A stretch of 51,206 bases of DNA from Chloroflexota bacterium (GTDB taxonomy: Bacteria > Chloroflexota > Limnocylindria > Limnocylindrales > CSP1-4), in NCBI GenBank assembly GCA_005889475.1, contig VBGT01000075.1, positions 1-51,206 on the forward strand, read 5' to 3'. A model generated the notes under the pieces. The model was not told the origin of the DNA. It saw only the letters and a program-made list of their open reading frames with translations, and ran no database searches. The translations under genes and the position numbers were made by a program. This document shows, in pieces, positions 1 to 10,000 of the stretch (positions are counted from its first letter, which is position 1; every line of letters begins with the position of its first letter).

Positions 1-846
1 AGCCACTCCGGCGAGGACCTCCACGTTCGGACGCTGCAGGCGATGTTCCGGCGAACCGGAATCAGCCAGGCGATGTTGGCGACCGGCACGGAAGGCATGC
101 CGCTCGACGCGCTCACGGCGGCCCGGCTCGCGCGCGACGGCGAGCGGCCCGGCGAGATCCGGCACATGTGCTCGGGCTACCACGCCGCCTTCCTCCTCCT
201 GGCGCGCCTGCACGGCTGGCCGGCCGACGAGTACTGGCTCGACGACCATCCCACGCAGATGGCGGCCCGCGAGGTGGTGGCGCGCTCCTTCGGCGTCCCG
301 CCGTCGAAGCTCGTCACGAGCCTCGACGGCTGCGGCGTCCCGACGTTCGCGTTCCCGTTGCGGGCCATCGCCCGTGCCTACGCCTTCCTCGCCGATCCCG
401 AGTCCGTTCGGTCTGACGATGCCCGGGCAGGTCTCGCCGGCTCGGTCGCGGTCGTGCGCGACGCGATGCTCGGCCACCCGGAGATGGTGGGCGGAACGCG
501 CGAACGGCTCGACACGTCGGCCATGAAAGCGCTCCCTGGCCGGCTCGTCGCCAAGGGCGGCGCGGAAGGGCTGCGCTGCTTCGCGATCCTGCCCGGACCG
601 AGAGCGAAGGGCGGCTCCGCGGCTGCTTCGGGGCTCGCACTCAAGGTCGAGGACGGGGGCGCGAACGAGCGGGCGGCGTCGGCGGCCTCGGTCGAGTCGC
701 TCGTCCAGGCGGGCGTGCTCGACGGGCAGGCACTCCGGGTCCTCGCCCGGTACCACCGCCCGATGGCGGCCGATCCGCACGGCCGCCCCGCCGCGGAGGC
801 GAGCCCGTCGTTCGAGCTTGCGCCGATGAGGGAGCTGCTCGGCTAG
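1..846 (+). CDS. L-asparaginase II-like protein, 5' truncated by window edge
   Basis: Frame open from base 1 (SHSGEDLHVRTLQAMFRR...); motifs CSGYHAAFLLLARLHGW and LDGCGVPTFAFPL typical of the asparaginase II family. Confidence 0.8.
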   Translation, partial: SHSGEDLHVRTLQAMFRRTGISQAMLATGTEGMPLDALTAARLARDGERPGEIRHMCSGYHAAFLLLARLHGWPADEYWLDDHPTQMAAREVVARSFGVPPSKLVTSLDGCGVPTFAFPLRAIARAYAFLADPESVRSDDARAGLAGSVAVVRDAMLGHPEMVGGTRERLDTSAMKALPGRLVAKGGAEGLRCFAILPGPRAKGGSAAASGLALKVEDGGANERAASAASVESLVQAGVLDGQALRVLARYHRPMAADPHGRPAAEASPSFELAPMRELLG

Positions 847-892
847 CAAGCGCTCCCGTTCGGGCCGAGTTCGGAGGGCATACGCTTTTCGC

Positions 893-2362
893 GTGCGTGA
901 CCGGGAGCAGCCGCTCGGCGACCCATATCGAACGCTCGGCCTGGAGCCGGGCGCGTCGATGGCCGAGGTCAAGCGCGCCTATCGACGCCTCGCGAAGGCG
1001 TTCCATCCCGACTCGGCGGGCGAGGCGGCACTGCCCCGCTTCCTTGCGATCCACGAGGCATACGAGCGCCTGAACAGCGGCCGCGCCCGCGCGACCATCA
1101 TCCGGCCGACCCGCAGCACGACGTCGGAGCCGTGGCGCGCCGATCCCGAGCGTGCTCGCGCCGCTCGCGAGCGGGCGCGGACGAGGCGCTCCGGCGCGGC
1201 CGGCAGCACCGGCGCGGCCGGCAGTAGCGGCAAGGCGCGCAGCACCGGCACGCCGGGCGGTGCCGGCACGGGAGCCGCCGCAGGGGCGACCCGCGCAAGC
1301 GGGACCGGAGCAGGGGCTCGCGGCAGGGCGGGGCGGACGGGCACGGCCGGCGCGACGTCCGACTCGAGCGGAGCTGGATCGACGGGCGCGGGGTCGTCGC
1401 GGCGCGCGGGCGGCCGGAAGCGCGAGGTGCGCAAGGCCACCCTGGGCTCGACCTCGTACGACGAGGCCCGTGACCCGACCGACGCGACCTGGAGCGGCGC
1501 GTCGTGGTACGGCCCGACGAGCGGGGAGTACTGGATCGTCAACCCGCGCGAGTACGCCGATCCGCGGAAGCACGGCCCGGGCTACCAGCAGCGCTCGCGG
1601 CGGCCGTCCGGACTCCCCGGGAAGGGGCCGCTGGACGGCGACGACGCGGGCGAGGACGAGGCAATTGACACCGGCGGTGAGCCCGGTGCGGCCCGATCCA
1701 CCGCGGCTCGTGCAGCAGCCGCGCATCGCGCGGGAGCCGCGCGCCCCGACGCGCCCAGAGCGGAGGCTTCGCCCGAGGCGGCCTCGACCTCGGCTCGTGA
1801 TGCGCGCCGCTGGGGCGCCACGGCTCGACCGGGCTGGGCTGCCGCATCTGCCGACGCCGATATGCGCCACGACGGGGCGATGTCCCGCGAGTCTGGCGGA
1901 CCCGGCGACGCCGGCTTCGACCCGCTCGGACCCCTGGCGACTGCGAGCCGCGACTGGCTCGGCAGCCCGGGGGATGACCCCATCCGACGGCTTGGCCTCG
2001 CGCTCGTGGCCTGGCCGCCCGTCGGGCTCGCCGCAGCGGCGGCCATCGGCGAGATGACCGGCTGCACGGCCTACTCGGCCGAGTGCGGCGGCTCCGACAT
2101 GCTTCTCCCGTGGCTCGCCCAGGCGGCGATCCTGGGGCTGCTGCTTCTGTTGCCGCCCCTCGCGCGCCTGTTCGTCGGGGGCACGATCGCTGTCCTGCTC
2201 GCGCTGGTCCCGATCACCGCGTTCCTGCTCGTCGTCGGCGCCGGCGGCGCGCCGCAGGCAGCGCTCGTGATGGCCGCGCTGCTCGCGGTGGCGTGGGTCG
2301 CAGGCGTGGGCTGGGCTGCGTTCGCCTGGCGACGGCGTCGCACCTCGGGGCTGGCGCCGTGA
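893..2362 (+). CDS. J-domain protein with Gly/Ala/Ser-rich linker and C-terminal transmembrane segments
   Basis: N-terminal DPYRTLGLEPGASMAEVKRAYRRLAKAFHPD (J domain with HPD); hydrophobic C-terminal segments; GTG start after TACGCT. Confidence 0.8.
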   Translation: MRDREQPLGDPYRTLGLEPGASMAEVKRAYRRLAKAFHPDSAGEAALPRFLAIHEAYERLNSGRARATIIRPTRSTTSEPWRADPERARAARERARTRRSGAAGSTGAAGSSGKARSTGTPGGAGTGAAAGATRASGTGAGARGRAGRTGTAGATSDSSGAGSTGAGSSRRAGGRKREVRKATLGSTSYDEARDPTDATWSGASWYGPTSGEYWIVNPREYADPRKHGPGYQQRSRRPSGLPGKGPLDGDDAGEDEAIDTGGEPGAARSTAARAAAAHRAGAARPDAPRAEASPEAASTSARDARRWGATARPGWAAASADADMRHDGAMSRESGGPGDAGFDPLGPLATASRDWLGSPGDDPIRRLGLALVAWPPVGLAAAAAIGEMTGCTAYSAECGGSDMLLPWLAQAAILGLLLLLPPLARLFVGGTIAVLLALVPITAFLLVVGAGGAPQAALVMAALLAVAWVAGVGWAAFAWRRRRTSGLAP

Positions 2363-3114
2363 GCCGCTCCGGCGGGTCCGGCGGGCCGGGCGGCGATCGA
2401 CATCGGGCCACGAGCAACCTCTCCAGCTCCGCCCAGGAGTACCTGCTCACGCTTCGGATCATGGCCGGCGACGGCTCGCGGATCACCGCCTCGCAGGTCG
2501 CCCGGAAGCTCGGGGTCAGCACCCAGGCCGCCAGCGAGATGTTCCGGCGACTCGCGAACGACGGCCTGGTCGCACTCGCCGAGGGCCGCGAGCTGCAGCT
2601 GACCACAGCAGGCCGGACTGCTGCGGATGGCATCTTCCGGCGCCACGCCCTGTGCGAGTGGCTGCTCACCGAGATCGTCGGGCTGGGCTGGGCAGAGTCG
2701 GACGCGGAGGCGGAGCGGCTGCAGGCGGCCATCTCGCCGCGCGTCGAGCAGCAGCTCGACGACCTCCTCGGGCACCCGCAGACGTGCCCGCACGGAAACC
2801 CGATCGACGCCGAGATCGCCCGCCGCCGGCCGGCCGGCGAGCCGCTGTCCGAGACCGACGCCGGGCAGCGGGCGACGATCTATCGGATCACCGAAGCCGC
2901 CGAGGAGGACGCGGCGCTGCTGTCATACCTCGAGGCACGGGGCCTGCGCCCCGGCACCCACATCACCGTGCTGGCCCGTTCGGAGTCGCTCGACTCGCTG
3001 ACCCTCGACGGCCCGCTGGGCCGGGCGACGCTCGGCCTCCGTCCGGCTGCCCTCGTCCGCGTCCTGCCCGGCGACGCCGACCCATCGCTCTTCCACCGAG
3101 TGCCGGCGAGATAG
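2359..3114 (+). CDS. DtxR-family metal-dependent transcriptional regulator
   Basis: SSSAQEYLLTLRIMAGDGSRITASQVARKLGVSTQAASEMFRRL HTH, then LLGHPQTCPHGNPI and FeoA-like C-terminus; GTG at 2359 overlaps the upstream stop. Confidence 0.8.
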   Translation: MSRSGGSGGPGGDRHRATSNLSSSAQEYLLTLRIMAGDGSRITASQVARKLGVSTQAASEMFRRLANDGLVALAEGRELQLTTAGRTAADGIFRRHALCEWLLTEIVGLGWAESDAEAERLQAAISPRVEQQLDDLLGHPQTCPHGNPIDAEIARRRPAGEPLSETDAGQRATIYRITEAAEEDAALLSYLEARGLRPGTHITVLARSESLDSLTLDGPLGRATLGLRPAALVRVLPGDADPSLFHRVPAR

Positions 3115-3383
3115 GCACCCCCAGACGTCTGCGACGCATCATTTCGGCCTTGTGTGCGCCGAGTGCAACGTAGTCGGCGATTCCGTGTCATCTGGTCGCG
3201 GGGTGGACGTTTGACCCCGATGGGTGGGCAGCCCAAGCGAGCGCACCCACCGCGGCGAAGCATCCTCGCTGACGAAGGTGCGCCGGCGGCGAATTTGACC
3301 GAAATGGCCGTCGCGTCAGGTGGCCTCGGCAGCGCGTAACCCGTTCTTAAGATTACACAGGTTATCTGGTAGGCTTCCGGGGT

Positions 3384-4889
3384 ATGCCCGCCCCGCGCGT
3401 CAGGATCGCGCCCAGCCCGACCGGCCCACTGCACATCGGGACCGCGCGCACGGCCCTGTTCAACTACCTGTACGCCCGCCGGAACGGCGGCACGTTCGTC
3501 CTCCGCCTCGAGGACACGGATGTCGCGCGGAGCACGCTCGCATTCGAGGCGGACATCCTCGAGCAGCTCCACTGGCTCGGAATCACCTGGGACGAGGGGC
3601 CGGACGCGGCAGGCGGCGAGGATCGCGGGCCGTTTGGGCCGTACCGCCAGATGCAGCGGCTCGAGCGCTATGCCGAGGCCGCCGCGCGGGTGCTCGCCGA
3701 GGATAAGGCGTACCCGTGCTATTGCACGCCGGAGGAGCTCGACGCCGATCGCAAGGCCCAGGAGGCGGCCCACAAGCCGCCGCGCTACGTCGGTCGCTGC
3801 GCGAATCTCACCCTCGAGGAGCGCGCGGCCCGCGAGACGGAGGGCAAGCGCGGCGCGCTCCGATTCCGCGTTCCGGCAGGAAAGATCCGATTCGACGATC
3901 TCGTCCGCGGCGAGGTCGAGATCGATACCGCCAACCTCGGCGGCGACTTCGTGATCGTCCGCAGCGACGGCACGCCCCTGTACCACTTCACGGTCGTCGT
4001 CGATGACGCAGCGATGGAGATGACCCACATCATCCGTGGCGAGGACCACCTCTCCAACACGCCCAAGCACATCCTGCTGTTCCAGGCGCTCGGCCACACC
4101 GTGCCGGCGTTCGCTCACCTGCCGCTCATCCTGAACCCGGACCGGACCAAGATGAGCAAGCGCAAGAGCCAGACGGCGATCGCGGACTACCGCGCCCAGG
4201 GCTTCATCCCGGAGGCGCTGGTCAACTACCTGGCCCTCCTCGGCTGGTCGACCGGGACCGAGGAGGAGATCCTCTCGCTCGACGAGCTCGCCGGTCGGTT
4301 CGATCTCGAGCACGTCCAAAAGGGCGGCGCGGTGTTCGACCGCGAGCGGCTCGAATGGCTGAACGGGCAGTGGATCCGGCGGCTCGATGCCGAGGACCTC
4401 ATCGAGCGCCTCCAGCCGTTCCTCGAAGCCGACCGGGATGCCGGGCGCATCGACCTCGTGCCGTCGCCCGAGGAGCTCCGTCCGCTGGTGCCGATCATCC
4501 AGGAACGACTGCCAACGCTCGGCGCGATCGGTGACCTCGTCGGCTTCCTGTGGATCGAGGACCTGTCCGTCGACACCGTCACGCTCGTCCCCAAGCGCTG
4601 GGACCGCGACACGACGCTCGCGGCGCTGCGGGCCGCTCGGGAGGCAATCCTCGAGTCCATCGGCCCCGTGACCTTCGAGGCGGACGAGCTCGAGCCGCCG
4701 CTGCGCGCCCTGGCCGAGGCGCGTGGTTGGAAGGCGGGCGACCTGTTCATGGCGATTCGTGTCGCCGTGACGGGTCGGACCGCGACGCCGCCCCTGTTCG
4801 ACTCGCTCGTCGCGCTCGGGCGCGAGCGGACCCTCGCCCGGCTCGACCGGGCGATCGCGACCCTGGAAGGAATGGAGGTACCCGCCTGA
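3384..4889 (+). CDS. gltX: Glutamyl-tRNA synthetase
   Basis: RIAPSPTGPLHIGTARTALFNYLYARRNGGTFVLRLEDTD and KMSKRKSQ motifs. Confidence 0.97.
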   Translation: MPAPRVRIAPSPTGPLHIGTARTALFNYLYARRNGGTFVLRLEDTDVARSTLAFEADILEQLHWLGITWDEGPDAAGGEDRGPFGPYRQMQRLERYAEAAARVLAEDKAYPCYCTPEELDADRKAQEAAHKPPRYVGRCANLTLEERAARETEGKRGALRFRVPAGKIRFDDLVRGEVEIDTANLGGDFVIVRSDGTPLYHFTVVVDDAAMEMTHIIRGEDHLSNTPKHILLFQALGHTVPAFAHLPLILNPDRTKMSKRKSQTAIADYRAQGFIPEALVNYLALLGWSTGTEEEILSLDELAGRFDLEHVQKGGAVFDRERLEWLNGQWIRRLDAEDLIERLQPFLEADRDAGRIDLVPSPEELRPLVPIIQERLPTLGAIGDLVGFLWIEDLSVDTVTLVPKRWDRDTTLAALRAAREAILESIGPVTFEADELEPPLRALAEARGWKAGDLFMAIRVAVTGRTATPPLFDSLVALGRERTLARLDRAIATLEGMEVPA

Positions 4890-5317
4890 TGTCGAACGAC
4901 ATCGCCACTCGCATCACCCACGAGACCGTCCAGGCCTGGCTCGACGCCTACATGCACGCTTGGGAGACGTACGACCCGGACGAGATCGGCGCGCTCTTCA
5001 GTGAGCATGCGGACTACCGCTGGCATCCCGCCGACGATCCGGAGGTCGGCCGCGACGCGATCGTCCACGCCTGGGTCAACCCGGGCGGGAACGCGTCCGA
5101 CCGGGATGCGCCGGGCACGTACGCCGGCGAGTACCACTCGTACGCGGTCGAAGACACCAAGGCGGTCGCGGTCGGCACCAGCACCTACTGGACCGACGCG
5201 TCGAGGTCGACCGTCGCCCGGATCTACTACAACAACTGGCTGCTCGAGTTCGACGGCGACGGCAAGTGCAGCTCGTTCACCGAGTACTGGATGTCGCCGA
5301 GGAAGGCCGCCTACTAG
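4889..5317 (+). CDS. SnoaL/NTF2-like fold protein
   Basis: ATGA overlap with gltX stop; AWLDAYMHAWETYDPDEIGALFSEHADYRWHP typical of SnoaL-like proteins. Confidence 0.75.
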   Translation: MSNDIATRITHETVQAWLDAYMHAWETYDPDEIGALFSEHADYRWHPADDPEVGRDAIVHAWVNPGGNASDRDAPGTYAGEYHSYAVEDTKAVAVGTSTYWTDASRSTVARIYYNNWLLEFDGDGKCSSFTEYWMSPRKAAY

Positions 5318-5394
5318 GCCGTCGCGGATGGCGTTGGCCGGCGCACAACGGCAGGCCAATGCTCTGTTAACACTGGTGCGTATCCTCGACGACG

Positions 5395-6111
5395 GTGGCA
5401 CGAAGCATTCTCGTCGTCGAGGACGAGCCGACGCTGCGCGAGACCCTCGCCGAGGCCCTTGAATCGGAGGGCTACCGCGTCCTCCAGGCCGGTGACGGCC
5501 ATAGCGGGCTCGCGCTCTTCCGTGCCGATCATCCGGACCTCGTCCTGCTCGACTTGATGCTGCCCGAGCTGTCGGGGCTCGAGGTGACGCGCCAGGTGCG
5601 GGCGGAGTCGTCCGTCCCGATCGTGATGCTCACGGCACGCGACGCGGAGGTCGACAAGGTCGTCGGGCTCGAGCTCGGCGCCGACGACTACGTGACGAAG
5701 CCATTCAGCCTCCGCGAGCTCTCGGCACGCATCCGGGCGGTGCTCCGCCGCGGCGAAGCGCTTGTGCCGGCATTGCCGCCGCGCGTGCCGCTCGGCCCGG
5801 TCGAGGTCGACATCGCCGGCCACCGCGTGCTTCGCGACGGCCGCGAGGTGCCGCTCAAGCCAAAGGTCTTCGAGCTCCTGGCGTTCCTCCTTCGCCATCC
5901 GGGCCAGGTCGTGAGCCGTGACCAGCTCCTCGAGCGGGTGTGGGGCTACGACTACCCCGGCGAGACGCGCACGGTCGACGTACACGTCCATTGGCTGCGC
6001 TCGGCGATCGAGCCCGAGCCGGCCAACCCGACGATCATCCAGACGGTCCGCGGCGTCGGCTATGTCCTCCGCCGGCCGGAGCCCTCACCCGCCGTCACAG
6101 GAGCCGGCTGA
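5395..6111 (+). CDS. OmpR/PhoB-family response regulator (PhoB/RegX3-like)
   Basis: Receiver VVEDEPTLRETLAEAL...LLDLMLPELSGLEV...GADDYVTKPF plus winged-helix RDQLLERVWGYDYPGETRTVDVHVHWLR; GTG start. Confidence 0.92.
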   Translation: MARSILVVEDEPTLRETLAEALESEGYRVLQAGDGHSGLALFRADHPDLVLLDLMLPELSGLEVTRQVRAESSVPIVMLTARDAEVDKVVGLELGADDYVTKPFSLRELSARIRAVLRRGEALVPALPPRVPLGPVEVDIAGHRVLRDGREVPLKPKVFELLAFLLRHPGQVVSRDQLLERVWGYDYPGETRTVDVHVHWLRSAIEPEPANPTIIQTVRGVGYVLRRPEPSPAVTGAG

Positions 6112-7099
6112 GCACCTCCCAGGCCGCCCAGGCGACGGCGCCCGAGGCCGGGATCGTCAGGATCCAGGCAACGACGATGTTGCCCGCCACGCCCCAGCGG
6201 ACCGCCGAGAACCGGTCGCTCGAGCCGACGCCGATGATCGCGGAGGAGATCACGTGCGTGGTCGAGACGGGCATGCCGAAATGCGACGCGCCGATGATGA
6301 TCGTCGCGGCCGTCGTCTCGGCCGCGAAGCCGTGGATGGGATCGAGCTTCACCACCCGCTGGCCCATCGTCCTGATGATCCGCCAGCCTCCGGCCGCCGT
6401 CCCGAGCGAGATCGCCGACGCCGAGATGAGGATGACCCACAGCGGGACGATGGGTTCGGGGATCACCCCGCCCGCCACGAGCGCAAGCGTGATGACGCCC
6501 ATCGTCTTCTGCGCGTCGTTCGAGCCATGGCTGAATGCCATGTACGCCGCCGAGAGGACCTGGAGCCGACGGAACCGGTCGTTGATGCGCTTCGGATGCG
6601 CGCGGCGGAACACGTTCAGGAGGACAACCATGAGCGTGAACCCGATGACGACGCCGAGCACCGGCGAGGCAACAAGCGGGAAGAGCACCTTGTCGTATAT
6701 GCCCTGGCCGTTCAGGGACTGCGCCCCCGAGGCGGCGACCGCCGAGCCGATGATGCCGCCGATCAGCGCGTGGCTCGATGACGAAGGGATGCCGAGCCGC
6801 CAGGTCACCAGGTTCCAGGTGATGGCCCCGACCAGCGCCGCCGCAACGACGATCTGGCCCGCATCGCCGGTCGGGGTCGTGGCGATGCCGGAGGCGATCG
6901 TCTTGGCCACCGCGGTGCCCGTGAGCGCCCCGAGGAAGTTGGCCGTCGCCGACATGAGGATGGCGTGGCTGGGCCGGAGCGCCCGGGTCGACACCGACGT
7001 GGCGATCGCGTTCGCCGTGTCGTGGAACCCGTTGATGTAGTCGAAGGCGACGGCGAGGACGATGACGACGATCAGGAGCAGGCTGAAGCCGTCGGGCAC
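6095..7099 (-). CDS. PiT-family inorganic phosphate transporter
   Basis: DYINGFHDTANAIATSVSTRAL and FSHGSNDAQKTMGVI, PiT signature motifs. Confidence 0.93.
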   Translation of the reverse strand: MPDGFSLLLIVVIVLAVAFDYINGFHDTANAIATSVSTRALRPSHAILMSATANFLGALTGTAVAKTIASGIATTPTGDAGQIVVAAALVGAITWNLVTWRLGIPSSSSHALIGGIIGSAVAASGAQSLNGQGIYDKVLFPLVASPVLGVVIGFTLMVVLLNVFRRAHPKRINDRFRRLQVLSAAYMAFSHGSNDAQKTMGVITLALVAGGVIPEPIVPLWVILISASAISLGTAAGGWRIIRTMGQRVVKLDPIHGFAAETTAATIIIGASHFGMPVSTTHVISSAIIGVGSSDRFSAVRWGVAGNIVVAWILTIPASGAVAWAAWEVLSRLL

Positions 7100-7185
7100 G
7101 ACCGCGAGGCTAGCAGGGCGGCGTGCGCCTCGACCGACGCGCCCGCCGCCTCGTGATCCGGGAGCGCCGATAGACTTCGCGTCCC

Positions 7186-8907
7186 ATGCGCCTGAGCGAG
7201 CTGTTCTTCGCGACCCTGCGCGACGATCCGGGCGAGGCCGAGATGGCGTCGCACCGGCTGCTGCTGCGTGCGGGCTACCTGCGCCAGCTCGGGTCGGGGA
7301 TCTACTCGTTGCTGCCGCTCGGCAAGAAGGTCAGCGACCGGGTCGAGCAGGTCATCCGCGAGGAGATCGACGCGATCGGCGGGCAGGAGATGGAGATGCC
7401 CGTCGTCCATCCCGCCGAGGTGTGGAAGGAGAGCGGCCGCTACTTCAAGATCGGGCCCGAGCTCGTGCGGTTCAAGGATCGCTCTGAGCGGGACATGGTC
7501 CTCGCGATGACCCACGAAGAGGTCGTCGCGATGCTGCTGCGCGACCTGGTCCAGAGCTACCGGCAGCTGCCGATGATCGTCTACCACTTCCAGACCAAGT
7601 TCCGCGACGAGCCGCGCTCCCGCGGCGGTCTCATCCGGGTCCGCGAGTTCGTGATGAAGGACTCGTACTCGTGCGACCTCGACGATGCCGGCCTCGACGA
7701 GAGCTACCGCAAGCACTACGCCGCCTACGAGAAGATCTTCCGGCGCCTCGGGCTGGAGGCGATCGCGGTCCGGTCGGACGTCGGGATCATGGGTGGAACG
7801 GCTGCCCACGAGTTCATGGTCCTGAACGACTTCGGCGAGGACACCCTCGTGCTGTGCGACAACTGCGACTTTGCCGACAACCAGCAGATCGCGGGGGTCG
7901 GCAAGCCCGATCCCGAGCCCGAGGGCCTCCTGTCGATGGAGGACGTCGAGACGCCGGGCGCGACGACGATCGAGGCGCTCGCGACGTTCCTGAACATCCC
8001 GAAGTCGAAGACGGCCAAGGCGGCATTCTTCGTCACCGGCGACGGACGCTTCGTCGTCGCGATCGTCCGCGGCGACTACGACGTCAACGAGACGAAGCTC
8101 GTCAACGCCCTGAAGGCGCGCGGCGGGCTTCGGCCGGCCCAGCTGGAGGAGATCAAGGGCCGCGGGATGGAGGCTGGCTACGGCTCGCCCCTCGGGGCGC
8201 GGGACGCGGTGATCGTCGTCGATGACCTGGTCGAGCGATCACCGAACCTGGTCGCCGGGGCCAATCGCGTGGGGTGGCACGTGCGGAACGTCAACGTGCC
8301 GCGTGACTACCAGCCGGACATGATCCTGGACATCGCCAACGCCCGTGAGGGCGATCCGTGCCCCAACTGCGGCTCGCCGGTGAAGCTCCGCAAGGGCATC
8401 GAGGTCGGCAACATCTTCAAGCTCGGGACCGACTTCACGAACGCGTTCGGCTCGATGTACCTCGGCGAGGACGGCGAGCGCCACCCGATCGTCATGGGCT
8501 CGTACGGCATCGGGCTCGGGCGGAACGTGGCGTGCATCGTCGAGGCCCACCACGACGAGAAGGGCATCGCCTGGCCCGATGAGGTCGCCCCGTATCCGGC
8601 GCACCTGGTTTCGATCGGGGCCGGCCGGGACGAGAAGGTGCGCGAAACCGCCGAGCGGCTTCACGACCTCGCGAAGGCGGCCGGGCGCGAGATCCTTTAC
8701 GACGATCGCGACGAGTCACCGGGCGTGAAGTTCACCGACGCCGAGCTGCTCGGGATGCCCTGGACCCTGACCGTCTCGCCGCGCTCGCTTGCCGCGGGCG
8801 GCGTCGAGGTTACGCGGCGCGAATCCGGCGAGCGCCGGACCGCGTCGATCGACGAGGTCGAGGGCTTCCTCCGGACCGGGCGGTTCGCAGGGGCCGCCGC
8901 GGCCTGA
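7186..8907 (+). CDS. proS: Prolyl-tRNA synthetase
   Basis: Full-length ProS: MRLSELFFATLRDDPGEAEMASHRLLLRAGYLRQLGSGIYSLLPLG; editing-domain insertion; GIGLGRNVACIVE. Confidence 0.96.
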   Translation: MRLSELFFATLRDDPGEAEMASHRLLLRAGYLRQLGSGIYSLLPLGKKVSDRVEQVIREEIDAIGGQEMEMPVVHPAEVWKESGRYFKIGPELVRFKDRSERDMVLAMTHEEVVAMLLRDLVQSYRQLPMIVYHFQTKFRDEPRSRGGLIRVREFVMKDSYSCDLDDAGLDESYRKHYAAYEKIFRRLGLEAIAVRSDVGIMGGTAAHEFMVLNDFGEDTLVLCDNCDFADNQQIAGVGKPDPEPEGLLSMEDVETPGATTIEALATFLNIPKSKTAKAAFFVTGDGRFVVAIVRGDYDVNETKLVNALKARGGLRPAQLEEIKGRGMEAGYGSPLGARDAVIVVDDLVERSPNLVAGANRVGWHVRNVNVPRDYQPDMILDIANAREGDPCPNCGSPVKLRKGIEVGNIFKLGTDFTNAFGSMYLGEDGERHPIVMGSYGIGLGRNVACIVEAHHDEKGIAWPDEVAPYPAHLVSIGAGRDEKVRETAERLHDLAKAAGREILYDDRDESPGVKFTDAELLGMPWTLTVSPRSLAAGGVEVTRRESGERRTASIDEVEGFLRTGRFAGAAAA

Positions 8908-8926
8908 TCGATCCGCGGGCGCAGGC

Positions 8927-9424
8927 TCAGACCTGCGCCTGGAGCTCCTCGAGCTCTTCGCCCTGGACCGCGACGCCATCGAGGCTGACGATCGTTTCGT
9001 CAACCTTGGTCGCGTCCGCCGCAAGCAACGTGCTGGAGTCCACCAACCCGTGCGCTTCTGCGTCGTCGACGCGGGCGATGGTGAAGGTCACGCTCGGCGG
9101 GATGGCCGCCCCGATCCCGATCTCGCTGATCCGGTAGAGAGAGCCGCGCTCCTTCAGGCTCGCGTTCGCCCGCTCCTGGAGCGAGGTCGCCTTGACGACG
9201 ACGTCGGCGAGGATCCGCGGGTCGATGCGCTCGAGGGCAGTCGTGAACCCGCGCTTGGCCTTGTTGACCGCGGACTGAGCGCGAGCCTTGGTCGCCGGGT
9301 CGCGGATGGTCGTCGCTGCCTTCTGCCCGACCTCCGCGCCCACCTTCGCGGCCTCGCGACCGACCTCCGCGCCCACCTTCGCGGCCTGTTCGGCAACCTG
9401 CTTCGCTCGTTCGAGGAAGCTCAT
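8927..9424 (-). CDS. Helical/coiled-coil hypothetical protein with 11-residue repeats
   Basis: N-terminus AKVGAEVGREAAKVGAEVGQKA; 28-bp near-tandem DNA repeat at 33-bp offset. Confidence 0.65.
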   Translation of the reverse strand: MSFLERAKQVAEQAAKVGAEVGREAAKVGAEVGQKAATTIRDPATKARAQSAVNKAKRGFTTALERIDPRILADVVVKATSLQERANASLKERGSLYRISEIGIGAAIPPSVTFTIARVDDAEAHGLVDSSTLLAADATKVDETIVSLDGVAVQGEELEELQAQV

Positions 9425-9496
9425 CCCGCATCCCTCCCGGTTGCGTGGACAACCGGGGAGATCATACCGATCCGGATTCGCCGGATCAGGGTCGAT

Positions 9497-10000
9497 TCAG
9501 ATCGACAGCAGCCGGTCGAAGAACGCGCGATAGCGCCGGATCGCCTGGCGCAGGTCCTCGGTCGAGACCTCGGCGCCGTTGTCATCGCCGGCACGCGACC
9601 AGCCCGATTCGAGCTCGTCGCGCTCTCGCGCGAACGTGTCGGTGAGTCGTTGCAGCACCTCGGCGACGAGCGAGTCGGCCTTCTCGACGGCCCCACGGGG
9701 CTCGTCGACGAATGCCGTCTGGATCACGAGCCAGCGCTCGCGCAGGTCGCGGCCGGCTTTCTCGTCGAAGAGCGGCGCGCCCTTCGGCGACGTCTCCTTC
9801 ATCGCGGGCGCGCCCTCGGCCCGGATCGGCGGGCGGCGCTGCGCGTCGCGGAGCTCGCGCGTGCTCGACGGCCCCTTCGTCTCCGGCGGCGCCTTCGACG
9901 CAAACGACGTCTTCGCGTCGGGCTCCGCGGACTGCTGCGACGGCTGCTCGCTCGTCGACTGCTCGACTTCAGATGCGGCGGTTCGCTGCTCCGGCATCAC
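9497..10000 (-). CDS. Hypothetical protein, C-terminal domain shared with the upstream neighbour
   Basis: RERWLVIQTAFVDEPRGAVEKADSLVAEVLQR...EDLRQAIRRYRAFFDRLL. Confidence 0.65.
   Translation of the reverse strand: MMPEQRTAASEVEQSTSEQPSQQSAEPDAKTSFASKAPPETKGPSSTRELRDAQRRPPIRAEGAPAMKETSPKGAPLFDEKAGRDLRERWLVIQTAFVDEPRGAVEKADSLVAEVLQRLTDTFARERDELESGWSRAGDDNGAEVSTEDLRQAIRRYRAFFDRLLSI

Noticed and set aside
641-1870. 409-aa minus-strand ORF antisense to the J-domain gene
   Set aside because: Arg/Ala/Gly-rich translation expected from antisense GC-rich codons; the plus strand encodes a recognisable J domain.
3205-3310. Two similar TTTGACC...ATGG stretches in the gap before gltX
   Set aside because: Short imperfect repeat, likely chance; no symmetry or clear promoter role.
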